Below, one piece after another: positions 16,136 to 24,179 of a stretch of 64,000 bases of DNA. Source of the stretch: an uncultured Clostridia bacterium (GTDB lineage Bacteria; Bacillota; Clostridia; Christensenellales; UBA3700); the NCBI GenBank assembly GCA_945872615.1, contig CAMBZZ010000002.1:1-64000 (forward strand). Direction: 5' to 3'. The position numbers and the translations under genes are program-made. The notes beneath the pieces were generated by a model. That model was not told the origin of the DNA. It did no database searches and saw only the letters and a program-made list of their open reading frames with translations. Numbering within the stretch: the stretch's first letter is position 1; each line of letters begins with the position of its first letter.

Positions 16136-16717
16136 ATGACAAAATCTAAAATAGGACAAGTTGTTTCTTACATAGCCATACTGCTTGTTATCGTAGCCGT
16201 CATCGGCGTTTTCGCCTACTTCACAAACGGGTTCACAACCGACTTCAAAACTTTCTACGTTTCGGTAAACGGCAAAGACGTTATGACATCTCAAAACGGT
16301 TACGTCGTTACGCCGAGCGAGCCTTTGAAAGTGGACGTGAAATACACTTTTGCGTTCAACAAAAACGAAACGAAAGGTTATTCCGTAAAAATCGTTCCGA
16401 ACAAAACGGACGAAGATTTCGACTTCTCCGTTGACGGCGAAACGCGTTTCTTCGGCGACGAAAAAGACCTTACAAACGGTTTTGTAATCGACAAGCGGGA
16501 ACAATCTTTCACAGTCGTTCCCAAAGGCGGAACACCGCTCGAAATACTCAAAGCGGTTTATCCCGAAAATGAAGTTACTTGCGAAAGCAAAGGTTACAAC
16601 GATATGTTTACGGTAATCGTTACTTCGTATAACGGCGAATCAAGCGTAAAACTTAATTTCGCGCTCGAACGCAGGGTTACGGGTATCACGTTCGACAAGG
16701 AGGTGATCGAGTTTTGA
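16136..16717 (+). CDS. Membrane-anchored extracellular protein (193 aa)
   Basis: The protein has a transmembrane helix at about 10-30 followed by a beta-rich ectodomain rich in Lys, Asp and Val. Its end, RVTGITFDKEVIEF, matches the pattern at the ends of the two preceding proteins (V/T-x-I-S/T...I/V-x-F). It has a strong AGGAGG ribosome site. The gene overlaps the next by 4 bp (TTGA). Probably part of the same extracellular assembly. Confidence 0.68.
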   Translation: MTKSKIGQVVSYIAILLVIVAVIGVFAYFTNGFTTDFKTFYVSVNGKDVMTSQNGYVVTPSEPLKVDVKYTFAFNKNETKGYSVKIVPNKTDEDFDFSVDGETRFFGDEKDLTNGFVIDKREQSFTVVPKGGTPLEILKAVYPENEVTCESKGYNDMFTVIVTSYNGESSVKLNFALERRVTGITFDKEVIEF

Positions 16718-18177
16718 CGCAAGCGACAAAAACGAGATTAGTATCAATTTTTCTCGCTTTTGTCTTGGGAATATGTGCCGTCATTACCACGGCGGCACAA
16801 ACGCCCCTTGTTGCAAGAGCGGAAAGCATAACTTATTCGGGAGTAATGGAAGATTTGAAAAAGGATACGTCGTTTAATCCGGGCAATTACCCGACCAAAG
16901 GCGACGATTATTCATTACAGATAATCCAACTTGCGGAAAGCAGCGATAAAGAACTTTTCGTTTACGTCTACCAGCCGACCGGAAAAGTAAAAGACTTCAA
17001 AGCGTCGTCTATCAACATTTCGACCACTATCAATGACAGCATTTCGTATCTGAATTACAAACTTGAATTGCTCAATTCAAACGGCGTGTTTTACAAATAC
17101 AAAGTTTCGGGGCTTACGGTGAAAGACGAAAGCGTGAGATATTACGCCATAAGTTCAATTTACCGTCCGTTCGACGAGAGTATAGATAAACAAGCAAGCG
17201 GCGGCAATACCGTTACCGAAGTCAATTATGCGGTCAATAAGCAATATGCTTTCGGTTCAATAAATGGTAAACCGTATGTCAATTGCGTGGACATCGAAAC
17301 AATCGTCGTTACGGATAAATTTGTAGGGTTTGTAAGGTATAAAGACGGTTTCAAACTATACGTCGGAGCGTGCGACAGCCATTTCGTGGCGTTCAACACG
17401 GATAGGCCCATAGATAAACTTCTCGAAGCGGACGTGTATTATACAACGCAAAGTTACGATTGGTCTTCCGTTCCCTTTGTCGGTGTAAAAGAAACGTTCG
17501 GGGATAAAGCGGACAAATACGCCTATCTCAAATACACGGATAAAGTTGAACATACCGGCGGAGGATTATTCGCGGGAACATATAAGTGGGACAGGATTCA
17601 GACGATTGACGACTTCATTAAGGGCGAAAACCGCGAGAATATCTACCACGGCGCAGTCCTTGACGTAAAAACTTCATCGAAACTGACGGATGAAGCCTTG
17701 ACCGAACTCAAAGGCAAGAAATGGGTGCTACGTTTTGCAGAAACAAGTTACTCGTTGAGCGGCTATTCTACAACCGGTTCTACGTTTGAAAGTTATACGC
17801 TCGTGGGCGACGTTACCATACTTCGATTGAAGTTTGAAACGGACGGCATAACCTACAACTTGGGCGTTATAGACAACAAACAAACGGGCGGAAAAGAACC
17901 GTCTAACAAAACGGAAATTGACGTGAGTCTGAACAACCGCGGCAAGACAATTTTGTATCTGTTATTGCTCATACTTCTGCTTGTTTTGCTCGCTCCCGTG
18001 TTACCTTACGTATTACAGGCAATCGTATTTGTAATATCGCTCCCGATTAAAGGAATTGCAGCAATCGGAAAGGTTTGCAAACGAAAGCGGCAGGAACGAA
18101 AAGAACGAAAAATTTACGAAAAAGTCGTAGCGACGATTGACGAGCCGGACTACGGAAATTACGACGATTACGACTAA
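16714..18177 (+). CDS. Type I membrane protein with large ectodomain (487 aa)
   Basis: The gene starts with TTG behind AAGGAGGTGA, inside the end of the previous gene. The product has a signal peptide (cleavage likely after VARAES, residues about 30-35), a roughly 370-residue ectodomain, then a long hydrophobic region (about 408-445). The tail is very basic, then acidic, and cytoplasmic (CKRKRQERKERK). This topology resembles the adsorption protein pIII of filamentous phages, which is held in the membrane by a C-terminal helix. The ectodomain has no family I know. Role as tip or receptor-binding protein is inferred from order and topology. Confidence 0.65.
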   Translation: MTQATKTRLVSIFLAFVLGICAVITTAAQTPLVARAESITYSGVMEDLKKDTSFNPGNYPTKGDDYSLQIIQLAESSDKELFVYVYQPTGKVKDFKASSINISTTINDSISYLNYKLELLNSNGVFYKYKVSGLTVKDESVRYYAISSIYRPFDESIDKQASGGNTVTEVNYAVNKQYAFGSINGKPYVNCVDIETIVVTDKFVGFVRYKDGFKLYVGACDSHFVAFNTDRPIDKLLEADVYYTTQSYDWSSVPFVGVKETFGDKADKYAYLKYTDKVEHTGGGLFAGTYKWDRIQTIDDFIKGENRENIYHGAVLDVKTSSKLTDEALTELKGKKWVLRFAETSYSLSGYSTTGSTFESYTLVGDVTILRLKFETDGITYNLGVIDNKQTGGKEPSNKTEIDVSLNNRGKTILYLLLLILLLVLLAPVLPYVLQAIVFVISLPIKGIAAIGKVCKRKRQERKERKIYEKVVATIDEPDYGNYDDYD

Positions 18178-18185
18178 AACAAACG

Positions 18186-18219
18186 ACGCCGGCGGGAGAA
18201 ATTCTGTCGGCGTTATTTT
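18186..18219 (+). terminator. Hairpin with T-rich tail inside the operon
   Basis: ACGCCGGC / GTCGGCGT (8-bp stem, one G:T) is followed by TATTTTT. It separates the structural genes from the membrane peptide and Zot-like gene and may reduce their expression. Confidence 0.65.
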
Positions 18220-18243
18220 TATTAAATTTCAGGAGGTTTTACA

Positions 18244-18387
18244 TTGAAAACATTTAAGAGAATCATAGCGATTTTATTGCTTATCATCATAGTTCTGGCG
18301 GTGAGTTATTTCGCCTATACGGCAAAGCAAATACCGCCCGAAAATACGATTTCGGAGGTGCTTTATGAAGTGGCAACGACGATTTAA
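18244..18387 (+). CDS. Small single-pass membrane protein (47 aa), missed by standard ORF cut-offs
   Basis: A TTG start sits behind a good AGGAGG (6-bp spacing). The translated peptide has a basic start (KTFKR), a 19-residue hydrophobic helix (IIAILLLIIIVLAVSYFAY) and a short polar end with TAKQIPPENT. The Zot-like gene starts inside its last 23 bp and takes its own GGAGGT from this coding sequence, so the two are coupled. Size and topology resemble small filamentous-phage coat or assembly proteins (pVI/pVII/pIX or a major coat). Which of these cannot be told from sequence. Confidence 0.65.
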   Translation: MKTFKRIIAILLLIIIVLAVSYFAYTAKQIPPENTISEVLYEVATTI

Positions 18388-20479
18388 TATTACGCTTACG
18401 ACAACCCTTACAACGGCTTTTATTCTGCTCGGTATATTCACGTTCCGACAATCTTATTGTCGCACAATCGAGGCTTTAATCGACTTATACGGCGGGTTTA
18501 AGTATTATTTCCGCGTATTATTCGATTTGCCGACAAGCGGTTTACCGAGCGCAACGGACTATTCAAAAGTTATGGAATGGACGGCAATTCTGCCGTCGGA
18601 TTTCGAGAGTTTTAAGGTCAATGCGACGACGTATTTTTCAATGCTCATAAGCAAAGAAAATTTCTTGTCTTGGCTATCTGCGACAGGAACAAAAGCAAGT
18701 ATTTTGGCAAAGGTTTTAACCATACTTCTGCCGTGCTTTTTGGTGCTGATTATAGCGATAAAAAGAATGTATGCAAGCGGCAACACAAAGCACAACGTAG
18801 ATACAATTCCGTTACGGGTGTTCAAGAAGATATCTGCCGTAACGTATCAGCCGACGAAGCGGTTTATATGCGGTTATAGCGACTTCTTGCACGAGCATTC
18901 GTGGATATGGATTTCGTGGGCGGTTATATGGGCGTTTCACTTAAATCTTGCAAGTATTGTAATAGAATTTTTCGCCTACTACTTCTTCTTTGCGGTATCG
19001 TTTCGAGCGGATACGATATACACGCAATTCGTAAAACTCGCGCGGGATCTGCAACCGTTTTTCAGGTTCTTTCCGTGGTGGTCGTTACTTATTATCTGCT
19101 ATGTTTTGTTCGAGCGTTGGCGTAAAAAGGTTGCGCTTAACAAATTGCGCAAGTGCGAAGCGAAGAATTGCGGGTTTATAAACGCGTTGCCTATCGTTTC
19201 GATGACGTGCGGCAGTATGGGTAAACGCAAAACCACAATGATAACGGATATGGCGTTATCACAAGAAGTAATGTTCAGACAAAAGGCGTTCGAGATATTG
19301 CAGAAAGCGGATATGAAATTCCCGTATTTTCCGTGGATATGCTTTGAAAAGGAACTCGCCGCGTGTATGGAATACGGAACGGTCTATAACCTTGCGACGG
19401 TCAAAGAATGGGTAAAACTCAAACGTAGTCGATACGAAAAACACGGCAATGCTCTGTGGCAGTTATACGGATACGACTGTCAAAGATACGGGCTTACATA
19501 CAACGACGCATTAAAGATTAGCGAATTATTCGACGTTCTGGAAACGTATGCGCAGGCGTTTTTCATATACGCTTTGCAAACGAGCCTTATCGTAGCGAAC
19601 TACTCCATACGAACGGACAACCGTTTACTGTCGGAAGATAATTTCCCGCTGTGGGCGTTGGATTTTTTCTCGGAAGGACAACGGCGTAGCAGACACTCTC
19701 ATATCTTGGACTTCGACGTATTAAGGCTCGGCAAAAAGGTGCTTGAAAATAATCCGAAGGCAGGCAGTTTCGAGTTCGGCGTTGTGGCTATTACGGAGAT
19801 AGGAAAAGAACGCGGAAACAATCTTGAATTACGCGAAGTAAAGAAAAAGAACGACGAAACCAACCAAAAAAACGACCTGTTCAATTCGTGGCTCAAAATG
19901 TGCCGGCATTCTGCAACGGTAGATAATTTTCCGTTCATAAAAGTGTTTACGGACGAGCAACGCCCCGAAAGTTGGGGTGCTGACGCCCGCGACCTTTGCG
20001 ACATTGTAAATATCGTTTCCGCTGGGGATACAAAACTCGCTCTGCCGTTTTACACGATAGAAGATATGGTGTCCGAAATGGCGTTTAATCGCTTTATAGC
20101 CCTATATTACGATTTCAGATACCGCCGCGGCGACAATACTTTGCTCGTGCATATTCTGAAATCCGTAACCACTTGGCTATGGAAACGCAATGCCCGAATT
20201 TACAACAAATACGGCTATTCTATCGTCAAAATAGAAAAGGAACGCGGCACGATGGATGGTAAGCCCGAAAACAAAAAGTATTTCTTGATGAACTACAAAA
20301 TTTACAGTAATCGTTTCACAACCGACTGTTTTTCGGACTATTTCAACGACTTGGCAAGCCGCACAAACGTAGGGCTTATGGATTATATCGAATACGCAAC
20401 GGAAAAAGCGAGCGTAGAAGAACTGAAATCGCAAAACAGTTATTTCGTCAACGGTCTTTACCGCGACGAGGAGGTGTGA
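18365..20479 (+). CDS. Zot/pI-like morphogenesis ATPase with N-terminal membrane helices
   Basis: The 704-aa protein has hydrophobic helices near 10-28, 114-134, 180-213 and 236-250, then a cytosolic ATPase. A P-loop GSMGKRKT is at 283-290 (preceded by the strand PIVSMTC), a Walker B-like strand FGVVAITEIG at 471-480, and a later block, CRHSATVD...FIKVFTDEQRP...DARDL (513-543). That block matches the arrangement after Walker B in Zot/pI proteins (R-H, then a strand with TQ-P, then R-x-L). Filamentous phages use such an ATPase for particle extrusion. The P-loop is unusual (Met-Gly-Lys-Arg-Lys), and TM helices precede rather than follow the ATPase. A conjugative coupling ATPase is the main alternative. 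Confidence 0.65.
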   Translation: MKWQRRFNITLTTTLTTAFILLGIFTFRQSYCRTIEALIDLYGGFKYYFRVLFDLPTSGLPSATDYSKVMEWTAILPSDFESFKVNATTYFSMLISKENFLSWLSATGTKASILAKVLTILLPCFLVLIIAIKRMYASGNTKHNVDTIPLRVFKKISAVTYQPTKRFICGYSDFLHEHSWIWISWAVIWAFHLNLASIVIEFFAYYFFFAVSFRADTIYTQFVKLARDLQPFFRFFPWWSLLIICYVLFERWRKKVALNKLRKCEAKNCGFINALPIVSMTCGSMGKRKTTMITDMALSQEVMFRQKAFEILQKADMKFPYFPWICFEKELAACMEYGTVYNLATVKEWVKLKRSRYEKHGNALWQLYGYDCQRYGLTYNDALKISELFDVLETYAQAFFIYALQTSLIVANYSIRTDNRLLSEDNFPLWALDFFSEGQRRSRHSHILDFDVLRLGKKVLENNPKAGSFEFGVVAITEIGKERGNNLELREVKKKNDETNQKNDLFNSWLKMCRHSATVDNFPFIKVFTDEQRPESWGADARDLCDIVNIVSAGDTKLALPFYTIEDMVSEMAFNRFIALYYDFRYRRGDNTLLVHILKSVTTWLWKRNARIYNKYGYSIVKIEKERGTMDGKPENKKYFLMNYKIYSNRFTTDCFSDYFNDLASRTNVGLMDYIEYATEKASVEELKSQNSYFVNGLYRDEEV

Positions 20480-20480
20480 T

Positions 20481-21530
20481 ATGCCATACGGAGAAACAAA
20501 AGTTTATTTCGACGGCAGTCATTATATCGCTATTCCCCACACGGAAAAGCCGTACAGGAAACGACCGAAACGCATTGAGAAAGAAATCACGGTTGCGGAC
20601 GACGGCGAAAAAATAACTCCCGTCGAAGAAAAAACGGATAGTCCGCCCGTGGAAACGGAAACGCAAATCACGCTCGAAGATTTAGCCGAAGAAGTACAAA
20701 AACCGCAGGAAACGACGGAAGAAAATGAATCGCCGCCAAAACCCGTAAAAACGGTTAAGACGACGAAAACGCAAGTCTTTGACAAGTTCTATACCGAGAG
20801 CCTGAAACTGCCTAAGACGGCAAGAAAACGTTTTATAACGGAAGGTATGCGACCGTTCTTCAAAGATGGCGAAGCGACCGAAAACTACGTTACGCTGAAT
20901 ATGGAACGCAAGTATAAAAATCTCGTTGCAAGACGGGTTCGGCTCGTAAGGAAAGTCAATCTTCAATCTTTCAACTATTTCGTAACGCTGACGTATAATG
21001 ACGCCATTCACACCGAAGCGACGTTCAGAAAGAAACTGCGGACTACGCTCGGGCATTTGTGCAACAGAAAAGGATGGAAATACGTCGGCGTTTGGGAACG
21101 AAGCCCACAAAAGCAGCGACTACACTTTCACGGTATATTTTATATTCCCGACGTTGCCGCGCTCGGAAAAATGACGGACGTTGAAAGTTACAGTTTTTCC
21201 GAACGTAAAAGACAAATAACAAAGCAAAGCGAATACTTTAATTTGCATTTCGGACGTAACGACTTCCGCCCGATTGAAAATAAAACGCATATCGGCGAAG
21301 CGGTAGCATATATTCTCAAATACATTGAAAAAAGCGGCGAAAAAATAATCTACTCCCGCGGACTTCCGCAATATTTCATATCCGACATTATGGACGACGA
21401 TATCGCCGGGCGTATCGGGATAGAAGATAAAAAACTGCTACTGTTCGACGACTTTGTATGCTGGGACGAGGGCTGCTATATGGGCGAAGTGAGCAAAGAA
21501 GTAATAGCACAAATGCGCAAAAGTAATTAA
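20481..21530 (+). CDS. rep: HUH rolling-circle replication initiator (Rep)
   Basis: The 349-aa protein has the three HUH endonuclease motifs in order: FVTLTY (167-172), the metal-binding LHFHGIF with HFH at 215-217, and AYILKYIEK with Tyr278/Tyr281 and Lys280. A downstream SRGLP resembles Rep proteins of microviruses and many inovirus-like elements. It would nick the origin by a covalent tyrosine link and start rolling-circle synthesis. The N-terminal 100 residues are acidic, Pro/Thr-rich and probably disordered. AGGAGGTG lies in the end of the ATPase gene, 1 bp upstream. Inverted repeats directly downstream are candidate origin sequences. Confidence 0.87.
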   Translation: MPYGETKVYFDGSHYIAIPHTEKPYRKRPKRIEKEITVADDGEKITPVEEKTDSPPVETETQITLEDLAEEVQKPQETTEENESPPKPVKTVKTTKTQVFDKFYTESLKLPKTARKRFITEGMRPFFKDGEATENYVTLNMERKYKNLVARRVRLVRKVNLQSFNYFVTLTYNDAIHTEATFRKKLRTTLGHLCNRKGWKYVGVWERSPQKQRLHFHGIFYIPDVAALGKMTDVESYSFSERKRQITKQSEYFNLHFGRNDFRPIENKTHIGEAVAYILKYIEKSGEKIIYSRGLPQYFISDIMDDDIAGRIGIEDKKLLLFDDFVCWDEGCYMGEVSKEVIAQMRKSN

Positions 21531-21575
21531 GCGAAAATCCGCACCTAAAAATACGGGCTAAAAACGAAAAATGCC

Positions 21576-21737
21576 GTAACCGAAAAACAGCGGTGATTCG
21601 CCAAGCGGGTTAGCGGCGAACACCGCTTTCGTTACGCTTTCGTTTTCCGTTATTTCGGTCGGTTCGGTTAAGTTTAGGCGTGGCTTGTCTTCGGCGAGCG
21701 CAGCGAGCCGACTTGTATCAAGACAAGCCACGCCTAA
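21576..21737. repeat. Two nested inverted repeats, candidate replication origin
   Basis: The first hairpin is GCGGTG-A-TTCGCC / GGCGAA-CACCGC (21590-21626), with outer arms GTAACCGAAA and TTTCGTTAC extending it to about 21576-21635. The second is a perfect 17-bp inverted repeat (arms 21674-21690 and 21721-21737, core TAGGCGTGGCTTGTCT). Its 30-bp spacer contains another small hairpin, TCGGC...GCCGA. The region is non-coding and directly follows rep, the usual place for a double- or single-strand origin or packaging signal. No nick site can be identified. Confidence 0.6.
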
Positions 21738-21746
21738 TTGCCAACG

Positions 21747-21763
21747 TCGCAAAAACCTTGCGA
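21747..21763. repeat. TCGCAA-N5-TTGCGA palindrome, copy 4
   Basis: TCGCAA-AAACC-TTGCGA followed by GT, between the putative origin and the promoter of the next gene. Confidence 0.6.
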
Positions 21764-21806
21764 GTTTAAGTGTAAAAGCGTTTCCGTTTTATAGTCTGTC
21801 AAGCCG

Positions 21807-21835
21807 TTGATTTTCAGCGTAAAAAATGATATAAT
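21807..21835 (+). promoter_or_regulatory. Promoter of the 204-aa hypothetical gene
   Basis: -35 TTGATT (21807-21812), 17-bp spacer and -10 TATAAT (21830-21835), 31 bp upstream of the ATG. Confidence 0.7.
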
Positions 21836-21866
21836 AAACACAACGAATTTGACTCGGAGCGTAAGA

Positions 21867-22481
21867 ATGGAAAAACCAACTAAAAAGTATTTGGAAGAAT
21901 TGATTGTTGACGCACAAAATAAATTCGATAATTTTTTATATGTTCATTCCGACACTACAAATGCTGAAATCACATATGTTTGCACAAAAAAACAAAATAT
22001 GCTGGGATTGTTGAGTGGATTTAGCAGTTTGGCGGAAATGAGAACACGCAAAGTCAAAGAATCGAAAACCATCAGTAAAAACTGCAAATATTATAATAAA
22101 ATTTATAAGATTGATAAAAGGGTTGAGAAAATTGAATGTTTCGTAGGTGGACATAATGACGTCGATATTATCTATTTTGCATTTTACAACGGAAAACGCC
22201 GCTATCTTTTCCCTTATTTTGCAGATTTGAGTAAGGCTGTTGCTTATCCTATTATTGTTGCCGAATTTGAAAACAATAATGTCATTGAAGAATATAGAAT
22301 AGACGGAAATCAAATTGTATATGAAAAGTATGATTACTCTGCACAAGAGAGAATCATATATTATTGCATCAATTTTGTTCCGGCTGGAAAATATCCGATA
22401 TTAGGCGAGGAAACAGGAATTTACAACCCGAACACTTTTGAATACAACCAAACATATAATCACGTTTGGTGTCAAGAATAA
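21867..22481 (+). CDS. Hypothetical protein (204 aa)
   Basis: The start at 21867 follows a good promoter; an upstream in-frame ATG would lie in the promoter itself. The protein is soluble, rich in Tyr, Lys and Asn, with alternating predicted strands and no recognised motif. Codon use is more AT-rich than in the structural genes, so it may be a separately acquired cargo gene. It converges on the leftward operon at a shared terminator. Confidence 0.65.
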   Translation: MEKPTKKYLEELIVDAQNKFDNFLYVHSDTTNAEITYVCTKKQNMLGLLSGFSSLAEMRTRKVKESKTISKNCKYYNKIYKIDKRVEKIECFVGGHNDVDIIYFAFYNGKRRYLFPYFADLSKAVAYPIIVAEFENNNVIEEYRIDGNQIVYEKYDYSAQERIIYYCINFVPAGKYPILGEETGIYNPNTFEYNQTYNHVWCQE

Positions 22482-22514
22482 CACATATTTATGGTTTGTA
22501 CAATTCGGCATAAA

Positions 22515-22538
22515 AAAGGGAGCGTTAAAACTCCCTTT
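22515..22538. terminator. Bidirectional terminator between convergent genes
   Basis: AAAGGGAG / CTCCCTTT with an 8-nt loop, flanked by A-rich and T-containing tails, so it can serve the rightward hypothetical gene and the leftward operon. Confidence 0.75.
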
Positions 22539-22552
22539 CATAGCCGTTTTAT

Positions 22553-22843
22553 TCAGTTGTTCGGCGTATAAAATTTGCCGTTTACTTCAACTTTGCCGTT
22601 TGCAATCGTCGGCTTACCGGTAGCGCAAGCGCGAAGAAGCATTTTGTTCGCACGGAAAGTATCGTCTTTTTCAATATTGCCGTCCGTAAACGTTTCGCCG
22701 TTTCCTACGGCTATAATCTTAAAGCCTTTTTGAACTATAAACGACGAGAACTGCCAGAGTTTCTCGAACATACCGTATGAGTCCATTATAACGGACACGT
22801 TCTTTTCGGGGTGATACGCGGTTATTCTGAAATAGTTTTGCAT
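22553..22843 (-). CDS. Hypothetical protein (96 aa), last gene of the leftward operon
   Basis: The protein is small, soluble and mixed alpha/beta (NYFRITAYHPEKNVSVIMDSYGMFEKLWQFS...). An AAGGAG lies 5 bp before its start. It resembles small accessory proteins of clostridial conjugative and phage-like elements, but I cannot name a family. It probably shares the transcript with the pcfJ-like gene 20 bp upstream. Confidence 0.65.
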   Translation of the reverse strand: MQNYFRITAYHPEKNVSVIMDSYGMFEKLWQFSSFIVQKGFKIIAVGNGETFTDGNIEKDDTFRANKMLLRACATGKPTIANGKVEVNGKFYTPNN

Positions 22844-22863
22844 AGTTAAAATCTCCTTTGCGG

Positions 22864-24177
22864 TTATGCCGCTAATTGTTTTATTTTTCTGTTAGCGTAA
22901 GGAAGCCATTTTTTATTGACGAACTCTATTACGCCGTTATCGGGTTTGGTGTCGTTGTCGCCGTAACATTGAAGAACTCGTTTTTGTTTCGGCGAATACT
23001 CAATCGTAACGAAAGGAACGTCGGGTTGCTCCTTCGTGCGGATAAAGAATATAAGCGATTCTTCTCTCGCAAATTTTTGGTCGTAACCCATACGTCCTAC
23101 GCAGTGATGAAGCAACTCGCCTTCGCGTATAAGGTCGGACGGATTTTGTGCGATAATCGCCATATAGACCGACTTCTTATCGTATTCAAGCCCTAAATAC
23201 TTGCTTGCAACGGCGGCAAATTTCTCGTAAAGGGCTTTGCGTTCTTCGGCGTCTTTCATTGCTTTCGCTGTGTTGTATTCGTCAATACGGATATCGTGCC
23301 AACGTTTGAAATCGTGGGGATAGCGGTTCTTATCTTCGGTCATATTCAAGCCGAGATAATTGCACGCTCTGAAATAATCGTTGTAGGAATAAACGCTTGT
23401 TTTTTGAGTCGCGAGATATGTAACGAATTTTTCAAGGTCGTTTTTGAAGAACGTTCGCAGTTCGGATATGCCTATTGCTTTTTTCAACGCATGCTGATTT
23501 TTGCGTATCATTTGCAATTCTGCAAGCGGTTTTCCCGTTCTGAACGAAGTCTTAACAACGTCAACATTATAATCGTTTCGGCTTAGTTCCGCACGATTTT
23601 TCATAAGCCATTTTGCAAAGCGTTTGTTTTTGCCGATTTCTCGCAAAATCTGTTTTGAAAAGACGTAGCCGTCAAGTCCCGCTTTCATAAGGTATTCCAT
23701 TTGCGGATATTTCTCGTAAAAGCGGAGATATTTCAAAACGTCAACGCCCTTGTAAAGGTTTACGGCGGAATACTTATATTTCGGAAATTTGTCTAAATAC
23801 TCACAGTTGACGACAGGGGCGAACGGGTCGAAATATTTATCTTCGGAATAATCCCATTCGGTGCTTTCGTACCAACGCGGAGCGGTTTGCGCCCCTTGTT
23901 CAAACCAGCCGACGGAATAGCCTGCGATATAGTGGAAAACCATATCTTTGACGTAACAAATATCCGAGTTCAGACCGTGAACGGCAACCTGTTTATACAG
24001 CCATTTTTTATATCTCGTTCTTACGGCTACGGTTACTTTGACGAGTTCGCCGTCGTTTTTCGTAAGATAGGAATAAAAGCGAGTTCTTCCGGGAAGGCAT
24101 ACGTTATTTTGTGCGTCGGCTTTTTTGATACGCGCGACTATGTATTTCGGAATAGGTTTTATTTTTTCTTTTTTCAT
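22864..24177 (-). CDS. PcfJ-like protein
   Basis: The 437-aa protein carries the C-terminal signature of the PcfJ family, GELLHHCVGRMGYDQKFA...LIFFIR...FVTIEYSPKQKRVLQCYGDNDTKP (about 355-415). It also has the basic, helical N-terminal and central parts typical of these proteins. PcfJ was named in the conjugative plasmid pCF10; related proteins are common in mobile elements of Bacillota and their biochemical role is unclear. It follows a pcfK-like gene by 2 bp, the usual pairing. Confidence 0.85.
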   Translation of the reverse strand: MKKEKIKPIPKYIVARIKKADAQNNVCLPGRTRFYSYLTKNDGELVKVTVAVRTRYKKWLYKQVAVHGLNSDICYVKDMVFHYIAGYSVGWFEQGAQTAPRWYESTEWDYSEDKYFDPFAPVVNCEYLDKFPKYKYSAVNLYKGVDVLKYLRFYEKYPQMEYLMKAGLDGYVFSKQILREIGKNKRFAKWLMKNRAELSRNDYNVDVVKTSFRTGKPLAELQMIRKNQHALKKAIGISELRTFFKNDLEKFVTYLATQKTSVYSYNDYFRACNYLGLNMTEDKNRYPHDFKRWHDIRIDEYNTAKAMKDAEERKALYEKFAAVASKYLGLEYDKKSVYMAIIAQNPSDLIREGELLHHCVGRMGYDQKFAREESLIFFIRTKEQPDVPFVTIEYSPKQKRVLQCYGDNDTKPDNGVIEFVNKKWLPYANRKIKQLAA

Positions 24178-24179
24178 AG

